DNA of 20,060 nucleotides from a bacterium UBA4883 (GCA_002399225.1 DHDF01000064.1:42432-62491); one strand, 5' to 3'. Positions 1 through 8,324 are shown, numbered from the stretch's first letter. Program-made: numbers and translations. The notes: generated by a model not told the origin, from the letters alone.

Positions 1-1382
1 TTATCAGCTGCACCGGAGGCCATTCCGGCGGCGATGCCGCCTGCTCCGCCCACAACGCTTCCGGCTTTTCCGACCGCGCCTTTCGCGGTGCCGAGCGCAC
101 CTTTTGTCCGAAGAGAATCAAGGGCGCCTTTCCCTCCGACAAAAGCAATGCTGCCCGCCATGATGCTTCCGGCTGCCTTCATACCATACATGGTCCGAAC
201 GGCATTATGGACGCCTGCGTCGATGCCGAAGATCTGCTCAAAAAGATTGGGACCGTCGATAACCGACCAGGCGAGGGCAATCATCAGAAGCAGACGAAGA
301 AAAGGGTTATCTGCTTTCGCGATGTAAGCGTTTCCAATGATATAAATCTGAAGCATAAAGAAAACGGCAAACAGCGTAAAAAGCGTTGAGATCAACATCT
401 GAAGGCACCGTTTCACTCTTTGCGCCGTTACAAGGTCAAGCAGCGCCACAATTTGCGTTAAAGTCTGGTTGATCGCAAGTTCATACAAAAGGCGCGCTAT
501 TTTAATTCCGCTCAGAATCAAGGCAAATGCGGTGATGACAAGCGTGCTGATGATGGTAAACCAATCGATGTCCCATCGATAGTAATACTGGGTCATATCC
601 GGTATGCTGATGAGGCCGATTTTTCCATCCCATAACCCTGAAAGCGACTGCTTGCCTTCTTTGTCCGTTGTCAGTTTATTTTTCCAAACATCGGGATGCT
701 TTGTCTTTTCCGGGTCGATCACTTCCGTCGGGTCAATCTTTTCAATCTGAGTGATATCACTTCCGGAAGCCGCGTATTGGTTTTTATTTTTAGGCTTCTG
801 AAAATTGGAATCGTCATACATGGTGTTATCGGTGATATTATCAACAAGAATCCTATCTGAAAGCAGAGATGAAGTAGTTGCAGCCGAAGAACCGTTTTCA
901 TTTGTATCGAGAAATTGGATTGCCTGCGTAGTCAGATCGTAGGCTCCGGACAAAAAAGTCGGAAGGCCAAGCGCGATCACAATTCCAATTACCAGATTAC
1001 CGGCAATCGTCGTAAAATTTCGGGGCTTAATCATAAATAAAATTCCGATTAACAGAATAACGAGAGAAAGCAGGGCAATCGTCAGCGGCATAATTTTATT
1101 TTGCTGAAGATTTGTCACCTCTGCCGACCGGAAGAACCCTCCAATGGTGGAATTTATATTGTAGACAACCCCTTCAATCCCTTTCACAAGCCAGTGGAGG
1201 CCGGTTACAACACCCCATCCGATTTTTCGGCCGACGTCTCCTCCAACGCTGTGAGACTCAAACCGGTATTGATTTAAGACCTTTTTGACGTCTGTGCTGT
1301 CGGCCAAAGCAGTGATAGGTGTATAGAGAAGAAAAAGAGTGCCAACTGCAAATACCAGCATCCATTTCTTTTTCAAATTCAA
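1..1382 (-). CDS. TrbL/VirB6-like conjugation membrane protein (pLS20_p028 type), 5' part only
   Basis: Reading the minus strand gives an uninterrupted frame of 460 codons that leaves the window at its left edge, so the C-terminus is missing. I start it at TTG 1382 because a GGAG Shine-Dalgarno sits about 10 bases upstream and the first 27 residues form a signal peptide (MNLKKKWMLV..., ending near TALA-D). Hydrophobic segments follow at about residues 97-118, 124-147, 274-300, 328-354 and 360-376. A hydrophilic loop lies between about 155 and 270, and a Gly/Ala-rich tail starts near 405. This layout matches the polytopic channel subunits of Gram-positive type IV secretion (TrbL/VirB6, pLS20_p028 group), which sit in the membrane beneath the DNA translocation pore. 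The gene starts 16 bases after the stop of virD4, in one operon. The family call rests on topology and context plus resemblance, not on a catalytic motif. Confidence 0.75.
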   Translation of the reverse strand, partial: MNLKKKWMLVFAVGTLFLLYTPITALADSTDVKKVLNQYRFESHSVGGDVGRKIGWGVVTGLHWLVKGIEGVVYNINSTIGGFFRSAEVTNLQQNKIMPLTIALLSLVILLIGILFMIKPRNFTTIAGNLVIGIVIALGLPTFLSGAYDLTTQAIQFLDTNENGSSAATTSSLLSDRILVDNITDNTMYDDSNFQKPKNKNQYAASGSDITQIEKIDPTEVIDPEKTKHPDVWKNKLTTDKEGKQSLSGLWDGKIGLISIPDMTQYYYRWDIDWFTIISTLVITAFALILSGIKIARLLYELAINQTLTQIVALLDLVTAQRVKRCLQMLISTLFTLFAVFFMLQIYIIGNAYIAKADNPFLRLLLMIALAWSVIDGPNLFEQIFGIDAGVHNAVRTMYGMKAAGSIMAGSIAFVGGKGALDSLRTKGALGTAKGAVGKAGSVVGGAGGIAAGMASGAAD

Positions 1383-1398
1383 TCTTGACCGACTCCTT

Positions 1399-3537
1399 TC
1401 AGGCCGCATTGCTCAGAATCGTATAAATATCGTCAAATGTATTCTGTGATATCTTTTTTTGCTCCAGAAGCTTCTGAAGAAAAGCATCGAACTGTGTCGT
1501 GTTCATGGAAAAATTGATTGTACTTTCCTCAACGTTCTCCGTGTGAAACAGCCTCAGAATGACGTTGATTTGCTCCTGCGACAACTTTTGGTTTAAGGGC
1601 GGGTCAAAAGGCAGCGTCGTTTCCTGAAAGAGCTCTTCCGCTTTCACAATAGGAGAATAAAGAATATCTTTCATTTGAACCTCTTGATGTTTGCAGCCGT
1701 CTTTCAGGCCCAGAGACTGAAAAGACACTTCCGGGAAATCGTCGGCAAGATATTGATAACTGTATTTCATGACGGTTTTGCCATGGTTGAAAATAGGGTT
1801 CGGCGTTATCTTTTGTCCTTTTAAGTCCGTCCGTTTCGTCACGCGAACCACGACGCTTTCTCCAGGCTTCAGCTCCATCAGATCATTCGGGTTCAGAAGA
1901 GGCTGGGTATCGGGGTGTTCGGAGATATTTTTGTCAAGAGACAGGTTGTCCCGGCCATTGCGCGAATACGACGTAATGGTCTTATTCCCGATTAAGGAAG
2001 AAAACTCTCTGGCCGTATTGGACTCAATCGTCAGCAGATAAATTTGATTGCCGCAGCCGGCCACAATCGACCGGCCGTCCTGCTCTCCGTACAGATGATA
2101 AATCTGCGAATACGCCTGCACGATCATGTCAAACCGGATATTTCGGCCGAGGCAGACGTTCAGAATATGTGCCATCTCCGGAATCGGCGTGATATTGCCG
2201 AACTCATCCAGCAGGAAAATAACTTCGCGCGGGCATTTTCCGCCGATCATGGAACACTTTTTGGAAAGGACGTAGTAGAGCTGACTGATGAAAATCGTTG
2301 CGAGAAACTGGTTGGATTTATCATAGTCGGGGAGAACAAGGAACACGGCGGTCGGCTGTTTTGGGCTGAATCCGATATCTTCCAGACGGAGCGTGTTTTT
2401 TGAGGTCATCTTCGCCACTTTTTCCATGGTGAATTTAATTAGCTGAGCGTTGGTATTGGCATAAATATTCCCCTTCGTTTTTCCCCCGGCAAATGCCACG
2501 GCGGAATACTGGATGCGTGCAATGTCATTCAGGCCGCGGCTGAGAAAGAATCTGTCGAGAATGCTTTTCCCGTTGTTATCCGTTTCCCCCAGATCAATCA
2601 GCAGCCTGGCTACGGAATACATGTTGACTTTTTTATACCACTGTTCTTTATCTGCGCTGTCTTCGCATTTTTCTGCTTCGGTGCAGCAGTCGATCGTTAC
2701 GGCGAGAATAAGGGCGTTTGTAAGCGCGATGCTCCAGTTTTCCCACGTCTTGTCTTTCGCGTTGGGGTCATGGAACAGAATATAGGAAAGCGTATTTGCA
2801 AGGAGCTGAGCTTCAGCCTTATCGCCCTTCAGGTATGCTTCCAGAACAAGCTGGAGGGGGTTATAGGACAGGCCCATGAAATTCATTAAGTCAAAAATCT
2901 GCACATTATAGCCGCGCTGCGTCAGCGCCGCCGCAGCCGATGCTGTCAGTTCACCTTTCGGGTCGGCGATAATCATACTTGCCTGTTTTTCCGCGCGGCT
3001 GTAAATATCGATTGCCGGAATTACAAGCATCTGCGTTTTGCCGCTTCGCGTTGTCCCGATAATCAGGTTATTGACAGGGCTGTCATCAATAAAAATCCAG
3101 TTTTCGTACCGGGATACCGGAAAACCGCCGCCGCCGCTGAAATGTTCCGATTTTTCCGGAACACGGCGGAATTCGGACTTCAGTTCCGGTACCGTTGCAA
3201 AACTGCGGCTTCCTTTTGTCTTATTGTTGGAAAGCGGGGTAAAATTAACTTTCATTTGATAGGCCAGCCGGCCGGAAAAAGCGGCGGAAAAAACGCCGCT
3301 GATCAAATACCACCATTTGAGTTTCTGCCATTGAAAGAAGAATGGATTCGGCGAGGTCAGAACAATCTTTGATACACCTCCGCTTTTCATGCTGGCCCGA
3401 AGACTTTCCCAAAAAAACATGGCCAGTGATCCCGCATAGTTAAAAAAGATCATACAGGCTGCAAACATAAAAACAGCCAGGACAGTAACGGAAACTGTCC
3501 TGGAAAAAATACGCTGCAGCCTTATTTTAAAGTTCAT
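1399..3537 (-). CDS. virD4: VirD4/TraG-type conjugal transfer coupling ATPase
   Basis: This 712-residue protein is the type IV coupling protein that links the relaxosome to the secretion channel and pumps DNA with ATP. Two N-terminal membrane segments (about 15-37 and 74-92) precede the cytoplasmic ATPase domain. Walker A is GTTRSGKT at 161-168, followed by the family signature ADPKGE at 191-196. Walker B is FLLDEFGN at 441-448. The segment after it, with VQAYSQI and YGEQ, is typical of TraG/VirD4 proteins of Clostridia. Length is normal for the subgroup that has a C-terminal extension. The ATG at 3537 has an AAGGTGG ribosome site upstream. It follows the VirB2-like gene and precedes the TrbL-like gene, the usual order in these elements. 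Confidence 0.95.
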   Translation of the reverse strand: MNFKIRLQRIFSRTVSVTVLAVFMFAACMIFFNYAGSLAMFFWESLRASMKSGGVSKIVLTSPNPFFFQWQKLKWWYLISGVFSAAFSGRLAYQMKVNFTPLSNNKTKGSRSFATVPELKSEFRRVPEKSEHFSGGGGFPVSRYENWIFIDDSPVNNLIIGTTRSGKTQMLVIPAIDIYSRAEKQASMIIADPKGELTASAAAALTQRGYNVQIFDLMNFMGLSYNPLQLVLEAYLKGDKAEAQLLANTLSYILFHDPNAKDKTWENWSIALTNALILAVTIDCCTEAEKCEDSADKEQWYKKVNMYSVARLLIDLGETDNNGKSILDRFFLSRGLNDIARIQYSAVAFAGGKTKGNIYANTNAQLIKFTMEKVAKMTSKNTLRLEDIGFSPKQPTAVFLVLPDYDKSNQFLATIFISQLYYVLSKKCSMIGGKCPREVIFLLDEFGNITPIPEMAHILNVCLGRNIRFDMIVQAYSQIYHLYGEQDGRSIVAGCGNQIYLLTIESNTAREFSSLIGNKTITSYSRNGRDNLSLDKNISEHPDTQPLLNPNDLMELKPGESVVVRVTKRTDLKGQKITPNPIFNHGKTVMKYSYQYLADDFPEVSFQSLGLKDGCKHQEVQMKDILYSPIVKAEELFQETTLPFDPPLNQKLSQEQINVILRLFHTENVEESTINFSMNTTQFDAFLQKLLEQKKISQNTFDDIYTILSNAA

Positions 3538-3561
3538 ATTTTTGCACCACCTTAAGAGAAG

Positions 3562-3587
3562 AAGCCGGGGAAAATGTGTCCCGGCTT
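3562..3587 (-). terminator. Hairpin between the VirB2-like gene and virD4 (attenuator or mRNA-stabilising stem)
   Basis: An 8-bp perfect stem (aagccggg / cccggctt, 3562-3569 with 3580-3587) encloses a 10-base loop in the 63-base gap between the two genes. Read on the minus strand it is followed by CTTCTCTT, a weak U-tract. On the plus strand it is followed by five Ts. It could partially terminate the operon after the pilin-like gene, stabilise the upstream message, or block antisense transcription. Confidence 0.45.
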
Positions 3588-3600
3588 TTTCCGGCTTTCT

Positions 3601-3897
3601 TTAAAATCCCATCAGGCTGCTGATCCATACTTTCAGCACGGAACATCCGGCACACATAACAGATCCGACAATCACACATGCAAGACGTATTTTACTGTTT
3701 TCGATAGATTCCCGGCTGCCATGCATGAAGTGGATGCCGGACAGGACCAGAAAGATACCGGCTAAACCGCCTCCAATGGCCTGGCCCGCCGTCATAAGGT
3801 TATTCAGTGTCGTTTGCAGTCCGGACGGCATGGAAATTGTCAGGGTAAAAGGCAATATCATTGCTGTGTGAAAAGCGGAAATCACTGCTAAGTTCAT
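3601..3897 (-). CDS. VirB2/Maff2-like small membrane protein (candidate conjugation pilin or channel subunit)
   Basis: I place the start at ATG 3897, giving 98 residues (MNLAVISAFH...), because AAGGAG lies 11 bases upstream and the ATG overlaps the stop of the 56-residue gene before it (ATGA). A longer frame to 3987 only reads through that upstream gene. Hydrophobic segments lie at about residues 9-22, 34-56 and 68-92, with a Gly-rich AIGGGLAGIF stretch and a short positively charged turn between the last two. Size, topology and position directly before virD4 match the VirB2/TrbC-like and Maff2 small proteins of Firmicute conjugative elements, which are thought to form the extracellular or transmembrane part of the channel. 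Sequence similarity to Maff2 is moderate by eye. Confidence 0.65.
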   Translation of the reverse strand: MNLAVISAFHTAMILPFTLTISMPSGLQTTLNNLMTAGQAIGGGLAGIFLVLSGIHFMHGSRESIENSKIRLACVIVGSVMCAGCSVLKVWISSLMGF

Positions 3898-4064
3898 GTC
3901 AAACCATTCTCCTTTTTCGAGTCCAGGGCTGAAAGCAATGTACCGGCGTTCTCTGTAATGTATTCCATATGCTTTTCTTCCAGCCAATCGTCATAACTTT
4001 TCCCGTTTTGTTTCAGAAGTGCCTCTACGAGGGCTTTCTGTTCGTTCCCTTTTTTATTTGCCAT
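3894..4064 (-). CDS. Small 56-residue hypothetical protein, translationally coupled
   Basis: The frame reads MANKKGNEQK through to KKENGLT and stop. Its ATG at 4064 directly abuts the TAA of the ArdC-Toprim gene (4065-4067), and GGAGG lies about 11 bases upstream of the start. Its TGA overlaps the ATG of the VirB2-like gene. The product is hydrophilic and charged, with a helix-like middle (QKALVEALLKQNGKSYDDWLEE) and no membrane segment. I do not recognise the family. Tight packing at both ends and a clean ribosome site argue that it is real. It may be a small accessory or regulatory protein, or act mainly to couple translation between its neighbours. Confidence 0.7.
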   Translation of the reverse strand: MANKKGNEQKALVEALLKQNGKSYDDWLEEKHMEYITENAGTLLSALDSKKENGLT

Positions 4065-6410
4065 TTACCGTTCCACCTCCTGTTCCTGCGTTTTTCCTTT
4101 TGGGCGTTTTTTGCAAAGACATTCGTTAATATCCTTGCCGTTGTTTGGATTTAGCAGCTTCACCTTGATAATCGGGAAGTCCTGCTTCAGAGTTTCGTAA
4201 ATATGCTGATTGGCTTTTTGCCCGGCTTCATCGCGGTCGTTTGCCAGAACGACTTCCCGGATCTGCGGATTTTCCCGGAGGCGTGCATATAAAGCCTTAT
4301 CCTTCCCGGTCCCGCAGGTGGCAAGATATGCGAATTTTTCAAGCGGCTTTTGCTGGTGTTTCATTAACGTCATGATGGAGAGAGCATCGATCGGAGCTTC
4401 ACAGACATACAGCTTCTGAGCTTTCGTATTTCCGGCTAACCAGCCGATATCCTGACGGCTTCCGGCAACGTCCCGTTTGAAGGTGGACCCCGTCAGGGAA
4501 GTGTGCCGTGTGGCAAAAGCTGATTTCCCGTTTTTGTCTTTCCCGACGAATACGACATTGTGTTTATTGTCCTCATAAATCAGGCCGTCCTTGATGCACG
4601 TTCCGACGATGGCGGAATCCAGGCCGCGCGTCTTGACCAGATAAGCAAAAGCATGGCTGTATTTACCATGCACTTTTTCCGGCAGAACAAATTCCTTTTT
4701 CTCTTGTTTCAGCGGCTTTGGTTTCTCTGAGACCATTGGGAGGGATGCCGGACAGCTGCCGACATACTGTTCTTTCAACCGCCGGATGGCTTCTTCCCGG
4801 CCGCACCCGCCAAGGTGCATGACAAAATCAATTGGCGATCCGCCAGTGCCTGCTGAAAACTGATAGTAGCTGTTTGTTTCCGGATAAATCCGGACGCTGT
4901 CGTGTTCCTTGAGTGTGTAATAGTTCCCAATCTGCTTCGGTGTGAATCCCATATCCTTAGCGAGGGCCAAAATAGAAACGCCGTACTTGATGTGGTCAAG
5001 TACGGCGTTATCTTGATCTTCCATGTGATGTCGTTCCGGCTCTTTCTGCAATTTAGGAACGGAAGTTTCATGTTCAGAATGCTGTTCGGGTGAATCTGGT
5101 TCTAATATTGCTTTTCCATTATTGATTCGTTCTAAAAACTCTTTTGCCGATATTTCTCCGTATTCCAATGTATCAATGAATGTTTTCCCATCTTCTTGAT
5201 AGATACGGGAAATTTTAACAATTTCCCGATGGTTATTAATTTCGTCAAACATATTTTTGATTTCGCGGGCAGACATGGGGGGACCATATTCAGGGGTGCC
5301 GCCATATGCCTTCGATTCGTTGACCGCATCGTAAGCTGTTCTTATCTCATCATCATGCCAAGAGTCATCAAGTTCTTTATCATAATATTTCTGACCAACA
5401 GCTAAATCCTCAAGACGTACCTCTTTCTTTGCAGGTGCCGGACGAGAAGCGGAAAAGTTTTGCTCTGGTTTCTTATTTGGGACAGTGTAATCGAAAATCG
5501 GCTCCAGCCCTTGATGGAGGCTGTAATAGGCGAGATTAACGTCTTTCAGAACATTCTCAATTTTGAAATCTCTGATTCCTTTACAGGCATTGTAATTCTG
5601 GACAAAATGCCGTTTACGGGTGTCGGTCAATTCCAGACCGACATATCGTTGCAGCATGATGGAAATACAATCTGCTTCCAATTCCATGACCGGTTCCGGG
5701 AGGTGGAAAGCTTCCTTGCTGCTGTGCATCAGAGCGTGCCCCAGCTCGTGCGTCAGAGTAGAGAGCTTTTCGGTATCGTTCAGCTTATCGTTGATCCGGA
5801 TTTCTCCGGTGGCCGGGGTGAAGTCGCCGCGCAGCGAGATCGAACGCAAATCGGTTTCTCGGACGTGAAAGCCTTTTCGTTCGGCGTAGCTTTCCACCGC
5901 TCGGTAAAGCGCGGCGTGCTGCTCGGAGGAATAGCCCATATGGAAGAATTCGGGGTATTTCTCGGGAGGGCAGTCCGTCTGAGCAATATCAAAAACCGTG
6001 CCGATTCCGAACCGTGTAAAGGTAACCGGTTTTAGCTCACCGAGAGCAATCCGCCTCTTTTCTTCCTCTGTTGCGTCGGCCACGCGGCGATACTGTCTCT
6101 TTCCGTCCTTTTTCCCAATCTCAATCAGTTCCGTCCGAATAGGGAAAAGAACCTTCATCCCGTGCTGGCCTTTCAGAACATGATAACCTTTTTTCTTCCA
6201 GTCCTGAAAGCTGGCCACATAGGTCGCTCCGGGATTCTGCCGGTGGATCAGTGCGGTATTGTTCATGGAATAATTGTAGAACTGAGATTTAAAGGCCATC
6301 AATTCTGCAATTTGCTCCGGATGCTCCTGAAAGTTATCCAGAACGTTCTGCAAAGTGTTTTTGATTTCCTTGAGTTTCGCTGCCTGATACTGATATGCGT
6401 TTGACGGCAT
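4065..6410 (-). CDS. ArdC-like N-domain + zinc metallopeptidase + DUF3991/Toprim fusion protein
   Basis: This 781-residue protein is a multi-domain DNA-processing protein of mobile elements. Residues about 10-145 resemble the ArdC N-terminal ssDNA-binding domain (FKSQFYNYSMNN, ATYVASFQDWKKKGYHV). Residues about 155-300 form a metallopeptidase-like domain with HELGH at 221-225 and a downstream Glu in LEAD at 244-247. After a variable, AT-rich coded linker (about 320-440), residues about 475-560 match DUF3991 (QFSAGTGGSPIDFVM), and 665-760 form a Toprim fold with CEAPIDALS at 670-678 and ANDRDEAG at 723-730. Toprim proteins of this kind are primase-like. The ArdC part is associated with protecting incoming DNA from restriction. 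Together with the SSB upstream, it probably handles single-stranded DNA during or after transfer. It starts immediately after the stop of the 85-residue gene. Confidence 0.88.
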   Translation of the reverse strand: MPSNAYQYQAAKLKEIKNTLQNVLDNFQEHPEQIAELMAFKSQFYNYSMNNTALIHRQNPGATYVASFQDWKKKGYHVLKGQHGMKVLFPIRTELIEIGKKDGKRQYRRVADATEEEKRRIALGELKPVTFTRFGIGTVFDIAQTDCPPEKYPEFFHMGYSSEQHAALYRAVESYAERKGFHVRETDLRSISLRGDFTPATGEIRINDKLNDTEKLSTLTHELGHALMHSSKEAFHLPEPVMELEADCISIMLQRYVGLELTDTRKRHFVQNYNACKGIRDFKIENVLKDVNLAYYSLHQGLEPIFDYTVPNKKPEQNFSASRPAPAKKEVRLEDLAVGQKYYDKELDDSWHDDEIRTAYDAVNESKAYGGTPEYGPPMSAREIKNMFDEINNHREIVKISRIYQEDGKTFIDTLEYGEISAKEFLERINNGKAILEPDSPEQHSEHETSVPKLQKEPERHHMEDQDNAVLDHIKYGVSILALAKDMGFTPKQIGNYYTLKEHDSVRIYPETNSYYQFSAGTGGSPIDFVMHLGGCGREEAIRRLKEQYVGSCPASLPMVSEKPKPLKQEKKEFVLPEKVHGKYSHAFAYLVKTRGLDSAIVGTCIKDGLIYEDNKHNVVFVGKDKNGKSAFATRHTSLTGSTFKRDVAGSRQDIGWLAGNTKAQKLYVCEAPIDALSIMTLMKHQQKPLEKFAYLATCGTGKDKALYARLRENPQIREVVLANDRDEAGQKANQHIYETLKQDFPIIKVKLLNPNNGKDINECLCKKRPKGKTQEQEVER

Positions 6411-6668
6411 TTATTTTTCCTCCTTCCCCAGCGCAGCCAAAATTCTTTCTTTTAGCGGCGGGTCGGCGTCCGCGATCGGTGTCAGAGCGGATTTCGTTTC
6501 GACGGTTCCAACCTCGAAGGCTGTGGGATCGGCGGATAAAAAGAAAACGGCGCCCGCGTCGTCCTTAAAAATGACGGTGCCACCGGCAGAGGAAACAACG
6601 GTCGCAATGTCCTTTTCATCCGTTTCCTTTCCGTCCGCAAAGACGGATAAATTTTCTTCTTTGAGCAT
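6411..6668 (-). CDS. Hypothetical protein, 85 residues
   Basis: I start this gene at ATG 6668 (MLKEENLSVF...), since the AAAGGA ribosome site is 10 bases upstream. A TTG nine bases earlier would be too close to it. The product is acidic and soluble, with a beta-rich middle (GGTVIFKDDAGAVFFLS) and a C-terminal PPLKERILAALGKEE helix. No signal peptide or membrane segment is visible. I do not recognise the family. It sits between ssb and the ArdC-Toprim gene with its stop directly before the next ATG, so it belongs to the DNA-processing part of the operon. Confidence 0.7.
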   Translation of the reverse strand: MLKEENLSVFADGKETDEKDIATVVSSAGGTVIFKDDAGAVFFLSADPTAFEVGTVETKSALTPIADADPPLKERILAALGKEEK

Positions 6669-6721
6669 AAAAATCAATTCCTTTCATTATTAGTAGAGAC
6701 TAGCATAACTGAGCCGAGCTT

Positions 6722-7126
6722 TCAGATATTTTCTTTGGCCTCCGGAATCAGATCGTCCTCCTGGAGGGTATCGGCATTTCCGGAAGATGTCTTTTCCGCC
6801 GAGGGGTAAGAAAGTCCCTTTTTCTTATCACCGCAGAATTCGAATTTGTCCGCGACAAGATAAGGGTCATAGGACCGCCCTTTTTCCCTGTCGAAAGGCG
6901 GTATATGCAAACTGCCTTCCACGTAAATTTTTTCTCCTTTGCGTAGTGCCTTGAAAAGAAAATTGCCCATTCCGCTCCATGCGGTGACTTTGATAAAATC
7001 GACTTTGTCTTTTCTTTGCTGACAGGCAAGGCGAAATTCACATACCTTATATTCCGTATCGCCTTTCGTCCTTTTCTGAATTTTCGGGTCGGCGGTCAGC
7101 CGGCCGATTGCCTTAGCTTCAAGCAT
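6722..7126 (-). CDS. ssb: Single-stranded DNA-binding protein
   Basis: This 134-residue protein has an OB-fold typical of SSB: AIGRLTADPKIQ near the start, FRLACQQRKDKVDFIKVTAW, then LRKGEKIYVEGSL and an acidic, flexible tail. The tail ends EAKENI and lacks the usual DDDIPF-type tip that recruits host partners. I choose ATG 7126 over ATG 7135: AAGGGG abuts the first ATG with no spacing but lies nine bases before the second, and MLEAKAIGRL fits the family start. The gene overlaps the end of the degenerate TadA paralogue by eight bases. An SSB carried by a conjugative element would coat transferred or replicating single strands. Confidence 0.92.
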   Translation of the reverse strand: MLEAKAIGRLTADPKIQKRTKGDTEYKVCEFRLACQQRKDKVDFIKVTAWSGMGNFLFKALRKGEKIYVEGSLHIPPFDREKGRSYDPYLVADKFEFCGDKKKGLSYPSAEKTSSGNADTLQEDDLIPEAKENI

Positions 7127-8318
7127 GAATTTCATCCCCTTTTATCCGGCTGATTTCGTCCGGTGCTGCTCCGAAAAGCTTTACATGGCTCAGCAGTCCT
7201 TTGGAAACTGTACCTATTTGACTGTGCTGTCCGGCACAATACTGCCAAACAGGACGCAGCGCTGCATGACCGTTTTCCCATAGACACTCGGAAACGGCTA
7301 AGATTCGGTGCTTTCGGGCTGGAGGCAGAACGCCCAGAAACACAGTTACCGGGAAGGCCCGGCAGGTTTGACAGAGCGCGTCTTCATAACTGCATCCGAA
7401 TTGATTTGCAAAGCAGAGGGTAAGATTTTGAATCCCGCTTTCCGGATTTTTTCCCATGGCCTGAGCAATGACAGCCGGGACCTGCGCATCCGCAGAAACA
7501 GCAAACGGCGTCTGGAAATTAAAGGCCAGAATATCTGCTCCTCCGCCGTGTGCCTCCCAAAGAAAAGGCGGCAGCTCCTCTCCTTTTATCAGAAGGGACC
7601 GCTGAATCTCGCGGCGTCCGGTTTCCAGAATAATTCCGGAGATACTTTCCGGAAGGGAAGATATAAGGAACTCCAAAAACGCCGTTTTACCGGACTTTGG
7701 CAAGCCGGTTAAAAGTATCGACGTACCGTGAGCCAAAGACAGTTTTAGAAAGTTAAGTTCCCGCTCCGCCGCAAATCCGTCAAGCAGGTAATCTTGATCA
7801 GTAAAAACGCGGTGCGTCCTTTTTTTGATGATACAGCGAATCCCATCGGCAATTGCCGGCGGCCGAAAGACGGTGATATCCGCATGTGATGTTTTGAGGT
7901 TCCCATGTATCAACGGAGAATCTGTCTTTAAGCCGGACTCTGACAACAATCGGTTCATCACTTCCTCGGCCTGCCGTTCGTTTAAGAAGCCGGGAAGCTT
8001 ATGAATTTGTCCATTTACAAGCTGACTTTGGACGTTATCCCAGCCGTCGATGATAATTTTGGATACCCATACGTCTTCCAGCGGATCGGTGAGAATGGAA
8101 TACTGAAAAATGTCATTATAAAGCCGATCAATTAAGTCTTCGCTGGAGTATCCGTCCACCGTGATACCGGATTGCAGGAGATAACGCTGTATTGCCATCA
8201 TGGCCGCCATCTTTCGATCCGACGCGGCCCCCGTATCACCTCTGCTGATCTGCCAAAATATATTTCTTTGCTTTTGTCTGATTTCCTTTAAAAGTTCCGC
8301 ATATTCCGTACGAGCCAC
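7119..8318 (-). CDS. Degenerate TadA/CpaF paralogue (putative inactive secretion ATPase)
   Basis: This 399-residue protein aligns by eye with the full TadA encoded at 14506-15876 along most of its length. Shared features include YAELLKEIRQ/FPELLEQAQQ, the RLYNDIFQYSILT/RLYEEMAEYSFLT segment, the RQAEEVMNRLLSESG/RHAEDVIQRLLRQSG segment, and the C-terminal CRAFPVTVFLG/AKAFPITFFIR. Walker A (GLPKSGKT, 205-212) is kept. The Walker B Glu region and the TGHxxxSTxHA His box of TadA proteins are absent: the equivalent stretch (about 255-310) has no acidic catalytic pair. It probably binds nucleotide poorly or without hydrolysis, perhaps as a partner or regulator of TadA. The start is GTG 8318. SD spacing is poor (AAGAAG abuts it), so the exact start is uncertain, but homology reaches this point. 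It follows a terminator and overlaps ssb. Confidence 0.78.
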   Translation of the reverse strand: MARTEYAELLKEIRQKQRNIFWQISRGDTGAASDRKMAAMMAIQRYLLQSGITVDGYSSEDLIDRLYNDIFQYSILTDPLEDVWVSKIIIDGWDNVQSQLVNGQIHKLPGFLNERQAEEVMNRLLSESGLKTDSPLIHGNLKTSHADITVFRPPAIADGIRCIIKKRTHRVFTDQDYLLDGFAAERELNFLKLSLAHGTSILLTGLPKSGKTAFLEFLISSLPESISGIILETGRREIQRSLLIKGEELPPFLWEAHGGGADILAFNFQTPFAVSADAQVPAVIAQAMGKNPESGIQNLTLCFANQFGCSYEDALCQTCRAFPVTVFLGVLPPARKHRILAVSECLWENGHAALRPVWQYCAGQHSQIGTVSKGLLSHVKLFGAAPDEISRIKGDEIHA

Positions 8319-8324
8319 CTTCTT

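Noticed and set aside
1..3. TAA on the minus strand at the very left edge, as a stop for the TrbL-like gene
   Set aside because: Counting from TTG 1382, these three bases are out of frame (the last complete codon ends at base 3), so the gene continues beyond the window.
719..901. Sixty-residue minus-strand frame inside the TrbL-like region
   Set aside because: It lies in another frame of the continuous 460-codon gene and has no ribosome site or family features.
7119..8318. TadA paralogue as a pseudogene
   Set aside because: The frame is intact for 399 codons, its stop is coupled to ssb, and the changes are confined to the catalytic region. This fits a retained inactive paralogue better than decay.
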